Assembly: GCA_947165195.1 (NCBI GenBank)
Contig: CAMUZJ010000008.1
Coordinates: 1 to 24,021, forward strand
Origin: an uncultured Bacillota bacterium
GTDB taxonomy: Bacteria > Bacillota_I > Bacilli_A > RF39 > UBA660
DNA: 24,021 nt
Direction of reading: 5' to 3'
In this document: positions 1 to 8,192 of the stretch, piece by piece
How the letters are laid out: every line of letters begins with the position of its first letter
How positions within the stretch are numbered: the first letter of the stretch is position 1
Program-made: the position numbers and the translations under genes
The notes under the pieces: generated by a model
The model's database searches: none
Told to the model about the DNA's origin: nothing
The model's input: only the letters and a program-made list of their open reading frames with translations

Positions 1-1
1 T

Positions 2-253
2 TATTTAAATATTTATCAAGCAGAACAAAATACAGGTATTGATGGAACATATGAATTATCTAGTTCTAATTATGATAAAGAAACACATACTAATCAATAT
101 GAATTAAAATTAACTTCAGATTATCGCTTTATCAATAACGAAAAAATAAAAGATAGTTATGAAGAATATTACACATTAGAAAAAAGTGCTGGAGTAGTTA
201 CTTTAACAAATCATTCAACTAATATTGAGTATTCTTGTCATGAGATTAATTAA
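2..253 (+). CDS. C-terminal part of an unrecognised protein (5' end outside window)
   Basis: An open frame enters from the left edge and ends at TAA 251-253, giving 83 residues. The visible part is polar and rich in Tyr, Asn, Thr, Glu and Lys, with alternating patterns such as YELSSNYDKE and YYTLEKSAGVVTLTNHS that look like beta-strand-rich extracytoplasmic protein, but no family motif is visible. A strong terminator follows at once, so it is the last gene of a separate upstream unit and is not in an operon with uvrA. The function is unknown. That it is a secreted protein or lipoprotein is only a guess from composition; the N-terminus that would carry a signal peptide is not in the window. 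Confidence 0.7.
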   Translation, partial: YLNIYQAEQNTGIDGTYELSSSNYDKETHTNQYELKLTSDYRFINNEKIKDSYEEYYTLEKSAGVVTLTNHSTNIEYSCHEIN

Positions 254-277
254 TATAAAAATATATAGAAGTAAGAT

Positions 278-303
278 AGAGTCTCTAGAAAAGAGATTCT
301 TTT
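278..303 (+). terminator. Intrinsic terminator after the left-edge gene
   Basis: A 9-bp stem AGAGTCTCT / AGAGATTCT (278-286 with 292-300, one G-T wobble) closes a 5-nt AGAAA loop and runs into TTTTC. It lies 25 nt after the stop codon of the partial gene and separates it from the uvrA promoter. Confidence 0.8.
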
Positions 304-337
304 CATTTAAAAAAATATACAAAAAAAATAAGAAAAA

Positions 338-358
338 TGATATAATAAGCGGGAGGTG
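338..358 (+). promoter_or_regulatory. Extended -10 promoter of the uvrA operon, with the SD at the expected +1
   Basis: TGA-TATAAT (338-346) is a perfect extended -10 element. No good -35 is visible at about 318-323. The expected start of transcription (about 352-354) falls inside the Shine-Dalgarno sequence GGAGGTG (352-358), which is 5 nt from the ATG at 364. If this promoter is used, the leader is only about 11 nt long. Confidence 0.55.
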
Positions 359-363
359 TTACT

Positions 364-3177
364 ATGGATAAAATTATCATTAAGGGAGCAAGAGAAAATA
401 ATTTAAAAAATATTAATATTGAACTTCCTAAAAATAAATTGATTGTTATGACAGGCCTATCAGGTAGTGGGAAAAGTTCTCTTGCTTTTGATACCATTTA
501 TGCAGAAGGACAAAGAAGATATGTAGAAAGTTTATCGGCTTATGCAAGACAATTCCTTGGTGGATCAGAAAAGCCAGATGTAGATAGTATAGAAGGATTA
601 TCTCCTGCTATTAGTATTGATCAAAAAACAACTTCTAATAATCCTAGATCAACAGTTGCTACCGTAACAGAAATCTATGATTATTTTAGACTTTTATATG
701 CTCGTATTGGAACACCAATATGTCCTAATCATCATATATCAATTACTTCTCAATCTGTAGAAGAAATGACCAATAAAATACTAGAATATCCTATGGGTAG
801 TAAAATTATTATATTATCACCTGTTGTTTACGGAGAAAAAGGAACACATAAAGACACGTTAGAAAACCTTCAAAAAGAAGGATATGTAAGAGTAAGAATT
901 AATGGAGAAATGCATGATTTAGGAGAAGATATTACTCTTGATAAAAATAAAAAAGATAAAATTGAAGTAGTAATTGATAGAATTGTAATAAAAGAAGACT
1001 CCCGTGGACGTATCTTTGAAGCAGTAGAACAAGCAACGAAACTAAGTGGTGGAAAAGTAGTGATTCAAATCCTTGGAGAAGAGTCAAAAGAAGTAGTTTA
1101 TTCCGAACAATTTGCTTGTCCATATTGTGAGTTTAGTCTACCAGAGTTAGAACCTAGGGTATTTAGTTTTAATGCTCCTTATGGGGCTTGTCCAGATTGT
1201 AAAGGATTAGGTGTCAAACTACAAATGGATGAAGACTTAGTAATTCCAGATAAATCATTAAGTATTAATGAAGGGGCTATCAAAACATTAAGTGATGATC
1301 AAGAAGGAATTTACTATAAACAATTAGAAATAACTTGTAATCACTATAAAATAGATATGGATAAACCATTTAATAAACTGACAAAAAAAGAAAAAAATAT
1401 TATACTACACGGATCTCCTGATATGATAAGATTTAATTACCAAACAAAGGGTGGTACGACTTATAACAAAGTGGATTACTACGAAGGAATATTAGACAAT
1501 CTACAAAGACGTTATATGGAAACCTCTTCCACTTGGATTAGAGAGTGGTTAGAAAACTATATGGTAGAGTATACTTGTGATACTTGTCATGGAGCAAGAT
1601 TAAATGACTCCGTTTTATGTGTTAAAGTAGGAAATAAAAATATATATGAAATGACACAGATGAGTATTAAAGACCTATTAATCTTCTTAAAGAAATTAAA
1701 GCTATCTGAGGAACAAAAACAAATAGCAGATTTAGTATTAAAAGAAATTCATTCAAGATTAGAGTTTTTATCGAATGTTGGACTTGAATATTTAACACTA
1801 AATAGAAGTGCTGGAACATTATCAGGAGGAGAAGCTCAAAGAATTCGTCTAGCAACTCAAATTGGATCCCATTTAACAGGTGTTTTATATGTATTAGATG
1901 AGCCAAGTATTGGGTTACATCAAAGAGACAATGAAAAGTTAATTAAATCAATGCAAGAAATGAGAGACTTAGGAAATACACTAATTGTTGTAGAACATGA
2001 TACAGATACTATGTTAGCAGCAGATTACTTAGTAGATATAGGTCCAGGAGCTGGAGAAAATGGAGGAAGAGTAATCGCAGCAGGTACACCAGAAGAAGTT
2101 ATGAAAGTAGAAAATAGTATTACTGGTCAATATTTAAGTGGTAAAAAACAAATAGAAGTTCCTAAGATTAGAAGAAAAGGAAATGGTAAGAAAATATCTA
2201 TTAAAGGAGCTAGTGAACATAACTTAAAAAACATTGATGTAGAAATACCATTAGGAACCCTTACATGTATAACAGGAGTATCTGGATCAGGAAAATCTAC
2301 TCTTATTAATGACATATTATGTAGAGAAGTATCGAAACAGTTATACAATTCCAAAGAAAAGCCTGGAAAATTTAAGAAAATTTTAGGAATAGAAAATATA
2401 GATAAGATTATTGCTATATCTCAAAATCCGATAGGTAGAACACCAAGGAGTAATCCAGCAACCTATACAGGTGTATTTGATGATATTAGAACATTATTTA
2501 CAACTACCAAAGAATCTAAAATGTTTGGATATGAAAAAAATAGATTTTCTTTTAATGTAAAAGGTGGTAGATGTGAAGCATGTCGTGGAGATGGACTAAA
2601 GAAAATAGAAATGCATTTCTTACCTGATGTATATGTTCCTTGTGAAGTATGTCATGGAACAAGATACAACAGAGAAACCTTAAATATAAAATACAAAGGA
2701 AAAAATATTGCAGAAGTATTAGATATGCGTATTACAGAAGCTTTAGAGTTTTTTGAAAATGTACCAAAAATAAAACAAAAATTAGAAGTTTTAGAACAGG
2801 TAGGATTAGGATATATTAAGTTAGGACAATCAGCTCCTACCTTATCAGGTGGAGAAGCAGAACGTGTCAAACTTGCAAAAGAGTTACAAAGAAAAGCAAC
2901 CGGAAAAACCTTATTTGTATTAGATGAACCTACAACAGGACTACATTCTGATGATATTAAACGACTACTTGCTATTTTACAAAGAATAGTAGATAATAAA
3001 GATACTGTTGTAATCATTGAACATAATCTAGATGTTATAAAAGTTTCAGATTACATCATTGACTTAGGACCAGAAGGTGGAGATGGTGGAGGAGAAATTG
3101 TTGCAACAGGAACACCAGAAGAAGTAGCAAAAGTGAAAGAGTCATATACAGGACAATTTTTGAATAAATTGCTTTAG
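364..3177 (+). CDS. uvrA: UvrABC excinuclease subunit A (DNA damage recognition ATPase)
   Basis: UvrA scans DNA for bulky lesions as a dimer, loads UvrB and then leaves, starting nucleotide excision repair in the cytoplasm. At 937 residues it has the usual family length (about 940-957). Both ABC modules are intact: Walker A GLSGSGKS at residues 31-38, signature TLSGGEAQR and Walker B LDEPSIGLH in the first; Walker A GVSGSGKST near 637, TLSGGEAER and LDEPTTGLH in the second. Zinc modules are visible as CPYC...CPDCKG (about 252-280) and CEAC...CEVCHG (about 736-762). ATG 364 has SD GGAGGTG 5 nt upstream. uvrB is not adjacent, as it is in many Bacillota. The gene is first in a run of five genes ending with whiA, with 14 nt to the next start. 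Confidence 0.98.
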   Translation: MDKIIIKGARENNLKNINIELPKNKLIVMTGLSGSGKSSLAFDTIYAEGQRRYVESLSAYARQFLGGSEKPDVDSIEGLSPAISIDQKTTSNNPRSTVATVTEIYDYFRLLYARIGTPICPNHHISITSQSVEEMTNKILEYPMGSKIIILSPVVYGEKGTHKDTLENLQKEGYVRVRINGEMHDLGEDITLDKNKKDKIEVVIDRIVIKEDSRGRIFEAVEQATKLSGGKVVIQILGEESKEVVYSEQFACPYCEFSLPELEPRVFSFNAPYGACPDCKGLGVKLQMDEDLVIPDKSLSINEGAIKTLSDDQEGIYYKQLEITCNHYKIDMDKPFNKLTKKEKNIILHGSPDMIRFNYQTKGGTTYNKVDYYEGILDNLQRRYMETSSTWIREWLENYMVEYTCDTCHGARLNDSVLCVKVGNKNIYEMTQMSIKDLLIFLKKLKLSEEQKQIADLVLKEIHSRLEFLSNVGLEYLTLNRSAGTLSGGEAQRIRLATQIGSHLTGVLYVLDEPSIGLHQRDNEKLIKSMQEMRDLGNTLIVVEHDTDTMLAADYLVDIGPGAGENGGRVIAAGTPEEVMKVENSITGQYLSGKKQIEVPKIRRKGNGKKISIKGASEHNLKNIDVEIPLGTLTCITGVSGSGKSTLINDILCREVSKQLYNSKEKPGKFKKILGIENIDKIIAISQNPIGRTPRSNPATYTGVFDDIRTLFTTTKESKMFGYEKNRFSFNVKGGRCEACRGDGLKKIEMHFLPDVYVPCEVCHGTRYNRETLNIKYKGKNIAEVLDMRITEALEFFENVPKIKQKLEVLEQVGLGYIKLGQSAPTLSGGEAERVKLAKELQRKATGKTLFVLDEPTTGLHSDDIKRLLAILQRIVDNKDTVVIIEHNLDVIKVSDYIIDLGPEGGDGGGEIVATGTPEEVAKVKESYTGQFLNKLL

Positions 3178-3191
3178 AGGTGGATTAAGTA

Positions 3192-3614
3192 ATGAAAGTA
3201 GAAAATATAAAAGGATCAGAAAAAATCAATAGATGTATAGATTGGATTTTTTCTTTATTAGGATACACTTTTTCATTTATATTAACTACTAACTTATTTA
3301 AAAGTGTTGAAATAAACTCAAATCATATAGTATTGACCTATATCATTATTGTATTAATAATATATGCCTTAAATAAAACAATAAAACCTATTTTAGTTAC
3401 TTTAACCATACCAATTACTGCCCTAACGTTAGGATTGTTTTATCCATGTATAAACTTATTTATTTTAAAATTAACTGATTGGATAATGGGAAATTATTTT
3501 AATATAACAAATATTTATGCAGCGTTTATATTAGCAATTTTATTATCGATTGTGAATTTTATAATATTAGAAATCTTAAAAGGATTAGTTAAGAAGGTGA
3601 AAAGGATTGGATAG
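3192..3614 (+). CDS. YvlD-like small membrane protein (phage holin 4_2 / PF04020-type)
   Basis: This 140-residue protein has about four hydrophobic helices (roughly residues 15-33, 46-63, 68-90 and 107-131) and a basic C-terminus (KGLVKKVKRIG). The central motif NKTIKPILVTLTIPITALTLG, followed by a Gly-Leu-Phe turn and a second helix ending in DWIMG, matches the pattern of YvlD proteins, which are named after a resemblance to mycobacteriophage holins but are chromosomal and of unknown role. In Bacillus subtilis yvlD lies close to hprK and lgt; here it directly precedes lgt, whose start codon overlaps its stop, so the two are translationally coupled. SD AGGTGG lies 8 nt before ATG 3192. A role in the envelope is inferred from context only; there is no lysis cassette around it, so a true holin function is unlikely. 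Confidence 0.75.
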   Translation: MKVENIKGSEKINRCIDWIFSLLGYTFSFILTTNLFKSVEINSNHIVLTYIIIVLIIYALNKTIKPILVTLTIPITALTLGLFYPCINLFILKLTDWIMGNYFNITNIYAAFILAILLSIVNFIILEILKGLVKKVKRIG

Positions 3615-4383
3615 AGTTGCTATTGATTTAGGATGGTTAAAAATATATTGGTATTCCATATTTATCTTTTTAGCTATGATAGTAGCATGCTTTGTAATAT
3701 TAAAAGAAGCAAAAAGAAAACAAATAAATCAAGAATTTTTAGTAAATTTAATCTTTTATAGCATAATGATAGGGATTTTAGGCGCAAGATTTTATTATGT
3801 AATATTTAACTTCAACTACTATATAGAAAATCCTGTAGAAATATTACAAATATGGAATGGAGGATTAGCCATTCATGGAGGAATCTTAGCAGCAACTCTA
3901 TTCATTCTATATTACTGTAGAAAGAATAAGCAAAATGCAATAAAAATATTTGATATAGCTTCCCCAGGAGTAATTATTGCCCAAGGAATTGGTAGATGGG
4001 GAAACTTTTTTAATGGGGAAGCTTATGGAACAATTACAACCTACCAAAACTTAAAAAATATAGGAATACCAGAATTTATTATTAATGGTATGTATATAGA
4101 TGGAGAATATAGGCAACCTACATTTTTTTATGAATCCTGTTGGTGCTTGGTAGGATTTATAGGTATTTTAATAATACGAAAATTATATAAAAACTTAAAA
4201 GATGGTCAGTTAGCAGGAGTTTATTTGATATGGTACGGAATAGGTAGATTGTTTATAGAAGGATTAAGAACAGATTCATTAATGTTAGGACAGTTTAAGA
4301 TGGCACAACTTATTTCTATTCTCTTTATGATAGTAGGATTTTACTTATTACTTAGAAATCCATTAAAAGAAAGGAAAAAATAA
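3607..4383 (+). CDS. lgt: Prolipoprotein diacylglyceryl transferase
   Basis: Lgt transfers diacylglycerol from phosphatidylglycerol to the lipobox cysteine of exported prelipoproteins, the first step of lipoprotein maturation at the cytoplasmic membrane. The 258-residue protein is strongly hydrophobic with about seven membrane segments. It carries the Lgt signature GRWGNFFNGEAYG (about residues 128-140), the upstream GGLAIHGG segment and the C-terminal YGIGRLFIEGLRTDSL block with the conserved Arg and Glu. The start is TTG 3607, read eight bases inside the previous gene, with SD AAGGTG about 7 nt upstream; no ATG fits the conserved N-terminus (DLGWLKIYWYSIF). The start overlap implies coupling to the YvlD-like gene. 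Confidence 0.96.
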   Translation: MDRVAIDLGWLKIYWYSIFIFLAMIVACFVILKEAKRKQINQEFLVNLIFYSIMIGILGARFYYVIFNFNYYIENPVEILQIWNGGLAIHGGILAATLFILYYCRKNKQNAIKIFDIASPGVIIAQGIGRWGNFFNGEAYGTITTYQNLKNIGIPEFIINGMYIDGEYRQPTFFYESCWCLVGFIGILIIRKLYKNLKDGQLAGVYLIWYGIGRLFIEGLRTDSLMLGQFKMAQLISILFMIVGFYLLLRNPLKERKK

Positions 4384-4394
4384 AAATATAGATG

Positions 4395-4434
4395 AAATAT
4401 ATTGCACCTAAAAGAAGAGAGGAGTAATATATTT
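4395..4434 (+). repeat. Inverted repeat / RNA hairpin between lgt and yvcK
   Basis: AAATATATTGCACC (4395-4408) pairs with GGAGTAATATATTT (4421-4434): 13 pairs with one A-A mismatch and one G-T wobble around a 12-nt purine loop. There is no U-run after it, so it is unlikely to be a terminator. It ends 7 nt before the yvcK SD (GAGGTG 4442-4447), where it could adjust translation or mRNA processing of the yvcK-whiA part of the operon. Confidence 0.5.
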
Positions 4435-4453
4435 ACTGTTTGAGGTGAACAAA

Positions 4454-5401
4454 ATGTATAAAAAAGTAGTAGTGTTTGGTGGAGGTACAGGTATCTCTTA
4501 CCTATTAAAAGGATTGAAGAAATTTCCACTTGATATAACAGCTGTTATTACAGTATCTGACAATGGAAGATCAACAGGAAAATTAAGACAAGAATTTCAT
4601 ACACCAGCAGTTGGTGATATAAGAAAAGTTATTACAAACTTATCAGAAATTGATGAACCCATTAAAAAAATGATGTCTTATCGATTCAAAACTTCAAGTG
4701 ATTTGGATGGACATGCAGTAGGAAATCTTATTTTAACAGCTATGCTAGATATAACAGGATCACTAAAAGATTCTATCGCAAGCTTAAGTAAATTATTAGA
4801 TGTTCGTCATACAGTTTTACCAATTTCAGAAGACTCTCTAACCTTAATGGGAATGGATATTGATGGTAATATAGTAGAAGGAGAAGAACAAATTACAAAA
4901 GCAGGAAGAAAGTTTGAAAAAATTTATTATAAGGAAGAGCCAAAAGTATTACCAGAAGTAATAGAAGCAGTAAAAGAAGCTGATTTAATCCTATTTAGTA
5001 TGGGAAGCTTATATACTAGTATTTTGCCTAATATTATTTGTAGTGAAGTAAAAGAAGCTTTAAATAAAGCAAAATGCCCAATAATGTATTTATGTAATAT
5101 TGTTACACAACCAGGGGAAACAGATGGCTTCACAGTGTCTGATCATGTAAAATTATTGAATAAATATTTAGATGAGAAAAAAGTTAGTGCAGTAATTGCA
5201 AGTAATACAAAAATAGATAAAGAATTTGCAGAAAAATATGAATCAGAAGAACAAAAAGATCCAGTAATTATTGACTATGAAGAATTAGAAAAAATGGGAG
5301 TAGAGCTAATAGAAGATGACTTAATAACAATTGACGATAATACCCTAAAACATAATAGTTTAAAACTAAGTTCTCTAATATTCTCTTATTTATTACGATA
5401 A
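4454..5401 (+). CDS. yvcK: YvcK/GlmR-family protein (UDP-sugar-binding regulator of cell wall carbon flow)
   Basis: YvcK (GlmR, formerly annotated as CofD-like or gluconeogenesis factor) binds UDP-GlcNAc and helps direct carbon to peptidoglycan precursors in Bacillota. The N-terminus VVVFGGGTGISYLLKGLK is the typical glycine-rich nucleotide-sugar loop, followed by ITVSDNGRSTG and the conserved VGDIRKVI. I use ATG 4454 (315 residues), with SD GAGGTG at 4442-4447. A GTG at 4445 in the same frame overlaps this SD and is unlikely to be the start. The stop TAA and the whiA ATG share one base at 5401, so the two are coupled. In B. subtilis the order is yvcJ(rapZ)-yvcK-whiA; here rapZ is missing and lgt is upstream. 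Confidence 0.95.
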   Translation: MYKKVVVFGGGTGISYLLKGLKKFPLDITAVITVSDNGRSTGKLRQEFHTPAVGDIRKVITNLSEIDEPIKKMMSYRFKTSSDLDGHAVGNLILTAMLDITGSLKDSIASLSKLLDVRHTVLPISEDSLTLMGMDIDGNIVEGEEQITKAGRKFEKIYYKEEPKVLPEVIEAVKEADLILFSMGSLYTSILPNIICSEVKEALNKAKCPIMYLCNIVTQPGETDGFTVSDHVKLLNKYLDEKKVSAVIASNTKIDKEFAEKYESEEQKDPVIIDYEELEKMGVELIEDDLITIDDNTLKHNSLKLSSLIFSYLLR

Positions 5402-6333
5402 TGTCTTACACAACTACGATAAAAGAAGAAATATCTACTATAAAAAGTACGAAATCAGAAATGATTGCAGAATTATCTGGATTTATTAGAAATAATGGAA
5501 CTTTGTCTGATGATACGATTATTTTGACTACAGAAAGTCAAACAACTAAAGATAGAATGAAATACTTTTTAAAAGAAGCCTATGAAGTAGAATCTATTGT
5601 AGAAATAAAAGATAGTCTAAATTTTAGTAAAAATGATTTATATGTAATCAATATCAATGATAAATTGGATTTAATTTTAAAAGATATTGGATATGTAGCA
5701 GAAGCAGAAAAACTTTTAAGTTCACCTCCTGCCTATATAGTAGGAGATAATGAAGAAATAAAAGCTTATCTAAGAGGAGTTTTCTTAAGTTGTGGAAGTA
5801 TTAATGACCCTAATACCTCTAGATATCATTTAGAATTATTGATTTATTCTCCAGAAGAAGCAGTATTTGTTCAAAAATTACTAAATAATTTTGAGTTTAA
5901 TGCCAAAATTTTAAATCGAGATAAAGGTTATATGATTTATATAAAAGAAGCTGAAAAAATAAGTGATTTTATAAAAATGTTAGGTGCCAATAAAGCGGTT
6001 ATGTATTTTGAAAATGTAAGAGCTTATAGAGATAAAATGAATAAAACGAATCGATTAAATAATTGTGAACAAGCCAATATGGATAAAATATTTCAAACAG
6101 CGAATCAGCAATTAAAACAAATAGAAATTATTGAAGATACAGGAAGTATTAGCTTACTAGATGAAAAAGTACAAGTAGCATTAGAATATCGTAAAAAATA
6201 TCCAGAAAGCTCTCTTCAAGAACTTTCCGAAATAATATCCGTAGAAACTGGAAAAACATTGACAAAGTCTGGACTAAATCATAGACTAAGAAAAATAAAA
6301 GATTTAGCAGAAAAACTAGAAAAAATGAAGTAA
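5401..6333 (+). CDS. whiA: WhiA-family DNA-binding protein
   Basis: WhiA is conserved across Gram-positive bacteria. It controls sporulation septation genes in Streptomyces and affects cell division and chromosome segregation in B. subtilis. The 310-residue protein has the expected two parts: an N-terminal region with the homing-endonuclease-like fold (ELSGFIRNNGTL near residue 25; AYLRGVFLSCGSINDP near 122, with no catalytic acidic residues), and a C-terminal helix-turn-helix region (SLQELSEIISVETGKTLTKS followed by GLNHRLRKIKDLAEKL). The start overlaps the yvcK stop by one base and has no clear SD of its own, so translation probably depends on yvcK. It is the last gene of the uvrA operon, followed by a terminator. 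Confidence 0.96.
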   Translation: MSYTTTIKEEISTIKSTKSEMIAELSGFIRNNGTLSDDTIILTTESQTTKDRMKYFLKEAYEVESIVEIKDSLNFSKNDLYVININDKLDLILKDIGYVAEAEKLLSSPPAYIVGDNEEIKAYLRGVFLSCGSINDPNTSRYHLELLIYSPEEAVFVQKLLNNFEFNAKILNRDKGYMIYIKEAEKISDFIKMLGANKAVMYFENVRAYRDKMNKTNRLNNCEQANMDKIFQTANQQLKQIEIIEDTGSISLLDEKVQVALEYRKKYPESSLQELSEIISVETGKTLTKSGLNHRLRKIKDLAEKLEKMK

Positions 6334-6361
6334 TAAAAAGAATAAATACATAATAATTATT

Positions 6362-6393
6362 AAAAGAAGTTTTTGAAAAATAAAACTTTTTTT
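6362..6393 (+). terminator. Intrinsic terminator after whiA
   Basis: AAGTTTT (6367-6373) pairs with AAAACTT (6382-6388). The stem can be lengthened on the outside by A-U pairs and a wobble, and it runs directly into a seven-T tract ending at 6393. The stem is AT-rich but the arrangement is typical for this genome. Confidence 0.7.
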
Positions 6394-6446
6394 CTTGTCA
6401 TAAATCTATTTAAGAAAAAATATACATATTATTAAGTTATAAATTA

Positions 6447-6455
6447 TGTTATACT
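6447..6455 (+). promoter_or_regulatory. Extended -10 promoter of the TGS-uridine kinase gene
   Basis: TGT-TATACT at 6447-6455 is an extended -10 element. No convincing -35 hexamer lies 17 nt upstream, which is acceptable for extended -10 promoters. The expected transcript starts near 6462 and has a leader of about 23 nt carrying SD-like GGAAGGAAT. Confidence 0.6.
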
Positions 6456-6484
6456 GAAGATAAGATAGTGGAAGGAATGATAGG

Positions 6485-8143
6485 ATGTTAGAAACGGTAG
6501 AAGTAAAAATAAATGAAAAAAAAGTAAAATTAACAAAAGGAATTTGTTTAGAAGAAATAGCAGAAGAACATGCTAGTGAATATAATTATCCAATTCTTTT
6601 AGCAAGAGTCAATAACAAAATTCAAGAACTAAGTAAAACAGTCACAGAAGATGTAACTATTGAATTTTTAGATTTAACTTCTAGAGAAGGAAATAGATGT
6701 CATATAAGTGGATTGACCTACATTTTACTTTGTGCTGTAAAAAAACTATATGGGAAAAAAGCAAATATAATTGTTCAACATTCCTTAGATAAAGGAATTT
6801 ATATAGAAACCAACTTTAAAATTGATGAAGAAAAAATAAAAGATATAAAACAAATAATGAATCGTATTATTAAAGCAGATATGCCAATCACTAGAGTAAC
6901 AATTGATAGAATAGAAGCTATGAATTACTTTAAAGAAATAGGAGATGAAGCAAAAGCTGGAGTAATGAGATATAACACCAATAGCTACGTTACCTTATAT
7001 AGACTAGGAAATTATTATAACTACTTTTATAGTCCAATGCCTATATCAACAGAAAGAATAAAAGATTTTGACTTAACCTATATAAAAGACAATGGTTTTT
7101 TATTAAGATTTCCAACCGTATATATAAAAGATAAAATAAAAGAATATGAACCACATCCAAATATGTTTGAAATATTTAAAGAATATAGAGATTGGGCAAA
7201 AATTATGCATATACAAAATTCTGTCCAATTAAATAATATAGTATCAACAGGAAAAATAAATGATTTAATAAAAATAGATGAAACATTACAAAGTAATCGA
7301 CTATTAAATGTTGCTAAAGAAATAAACTCTAAGAAAAACAAAGTAAAAATCGTATTATTAGCAGGTCCATCTTCTTCTGGAAAAACAACTACTTCAAAAA
7401 AGTTATGTATGTATTTACAAAGTTTTGGATTACACCCAATATCATTATCTATGGATGATTACTTTGTTGAACGAAAAGATAATCCAACAGATGAATTTGG
7501 AAATTATGATTTTGAATGTTTAGAAGCATTAGATTTAAAACTTTTTGATAAACAAATTAATAGCTTGCTAAAAGGAGAAACAGTAAAAATACCTACCTTT
7601 AACTTTAAAGTAGGAGTAAAAGAGTTTAAAAATGAGATAACATTACAACAAAATGATATTTTAGTAGTTGAAGGAATTCATGCCCTAGATAGAAAAATAC
7701 TAACAAATATAGATAGAGAGAAAAAATATAAAATCTATATATCCGCATTAACCGAAATAAATATGGATGATCATAATCGAATATCTACATCAGATAATAG
7801 ATTACTTCGAAGAATTATAAGGGATAATAGAACAAGAGGCCATAGTGTAGAACATACCCTACAAATGTGGCCTAGTGTAAGAAGAGGAGAAGAAAAATAT
7901 ATATTTCCATACCAAGATGAGGCCGATTATACGATTAATTCTGCTCTAATATATGAAATAGGAGTATTAAAAACATATGTAGAACCATTATTATATTCTG
8001 TACCTAATGATTCTTTATACTACGAAGAAGCCAAAAGATTAATAAACTTTTTAAGAATCTTTTTACCAATACCAGCTGATGCTATACCAGAAGATTCTAT
8101 ACTAAGAGAATTTATAGGAAATAGTTATTTTCATAGTAATTAA
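6485..8143 (+). CDS. Nucleoside (uridine-like) kinase fused to TGS and ThrRS-SAD-like domains
   Basis: A 552-residue three-part protein. Residues 1-65 look like a TGS domain (KVKLTKGICLEEIAEEH). Residues about 70-215 resemble the second additional (editing) domain of threonyl-tRNA synthetase, with CHISGLTYILLCAVKKLYG in place of the HxxxH helix; the second His is Leu, so the metal-dependent editing site looks lost. Residues about 287-500 form a P-loop kinase of the uridine kinase/phosphoribulokinase family: Walker A GPSSSGKTT (294-302), LSMDDYFVER (321-330, substrate Asp), VVEGIHAL (394-401) and RLLRRIIRDNRTRGHS (439-454). This architecture is known in Clostridia and Thermotogae and is usually named only nucleoside kinase or uridine kinase. 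Its substrate here is inferred. It is a single-gene unit with its own promoter and terminator. Confidence 0.9.
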   Translation: MLETVEVKINEKKVKLTKGICLEEIAEEHASEYNYPILLARVNNKIQELSKTVTEDVTIEFLDLTSREGNRCHISGLTYILLCAVKKLYGKKANIIVQHSLDKGIYIETNFKIDEEKIKDIKQIMNRIIKADMPITRVTIDRIEAMNYFKEIGDEAKAGVMRYNTNSYVTLYRLGNYYNYFYSPMPISTERIKDFDLTYIKDNGFLLRFPTVYIKDKIKEYEPHPNMFEIFKEYRDWAKIMHIQNSVQLNNIVSTGKINDLIKIDETLQSNRLLNVAKEINSKKNKVKIVLLAGPSSSGKTTTSKKLCMYLQSFGLHPISLSMDDYFVERKDNPTDEFGNYDFECLEALDLKLFDKQINSLLKGETVKIPTFNFKVGVKEFKNEITLQQNDILVVEGIHALDRKILTNIDREKKYKIYISALTEINMDDHNRISTSDNRLLRRIIRDNRTRGHSVEHTLQMWPSVRRGEEKYIFPYQDEADYTINSALIYEIGVLKTYVEPLLYSVPNDSLYYEEAKRLINFLRIFLPIPADAIPEDSILREFIGNSYFHSN

Positions 8144-8144
8144 T

Positions 8145-8172
8145 AATAATCCACAACTTTTGTGGATTATTT
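8145..8172 (+). terminator. Hairpin terminator after the nucleoside kinase gene
   Basis: A perfect 12-bp inverted repeat, AATAATCCACAA (8145-8156) with TTGTGGATTATT (8160-8171), starts 2 nt after the stop codon. The downstream U-run is short (ATTATTTAC), so termination may rely on stem strength. The symmetry would also allow it to act on the opposite strand. Confidence 0.7.
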
Positions 8173-8192
8173 ACATCTTGTTTTGTAAAAAT

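Noticed and set aside
2652..3017. 121-codon open frame on the minus strand inside uvrA
   Set aside because: It lies antisense to the highly conserved second ABC module of uvrA, has no SD or promoter, and its Ser/Leu/Phe-rich content is what the complement of this coding sequence gives. The same applies to the other minus-strand frames across the window.
3192..3614. Phage holin, suggesting a prophage remnant
   Set aside because: The holin label comes from the family name. There are no endolysin, structural or integrase genes nearby, and the lgt neighbourhood is the ordinary chromosomal context of YvlD proteins.
4445..4453. GTG start for yvcK nine bases upstream
   Set aside because: The GTG is part of the SD sequence GAGGTG that serves ATG 4454, and the conserved N-terminus begins at the ATG.
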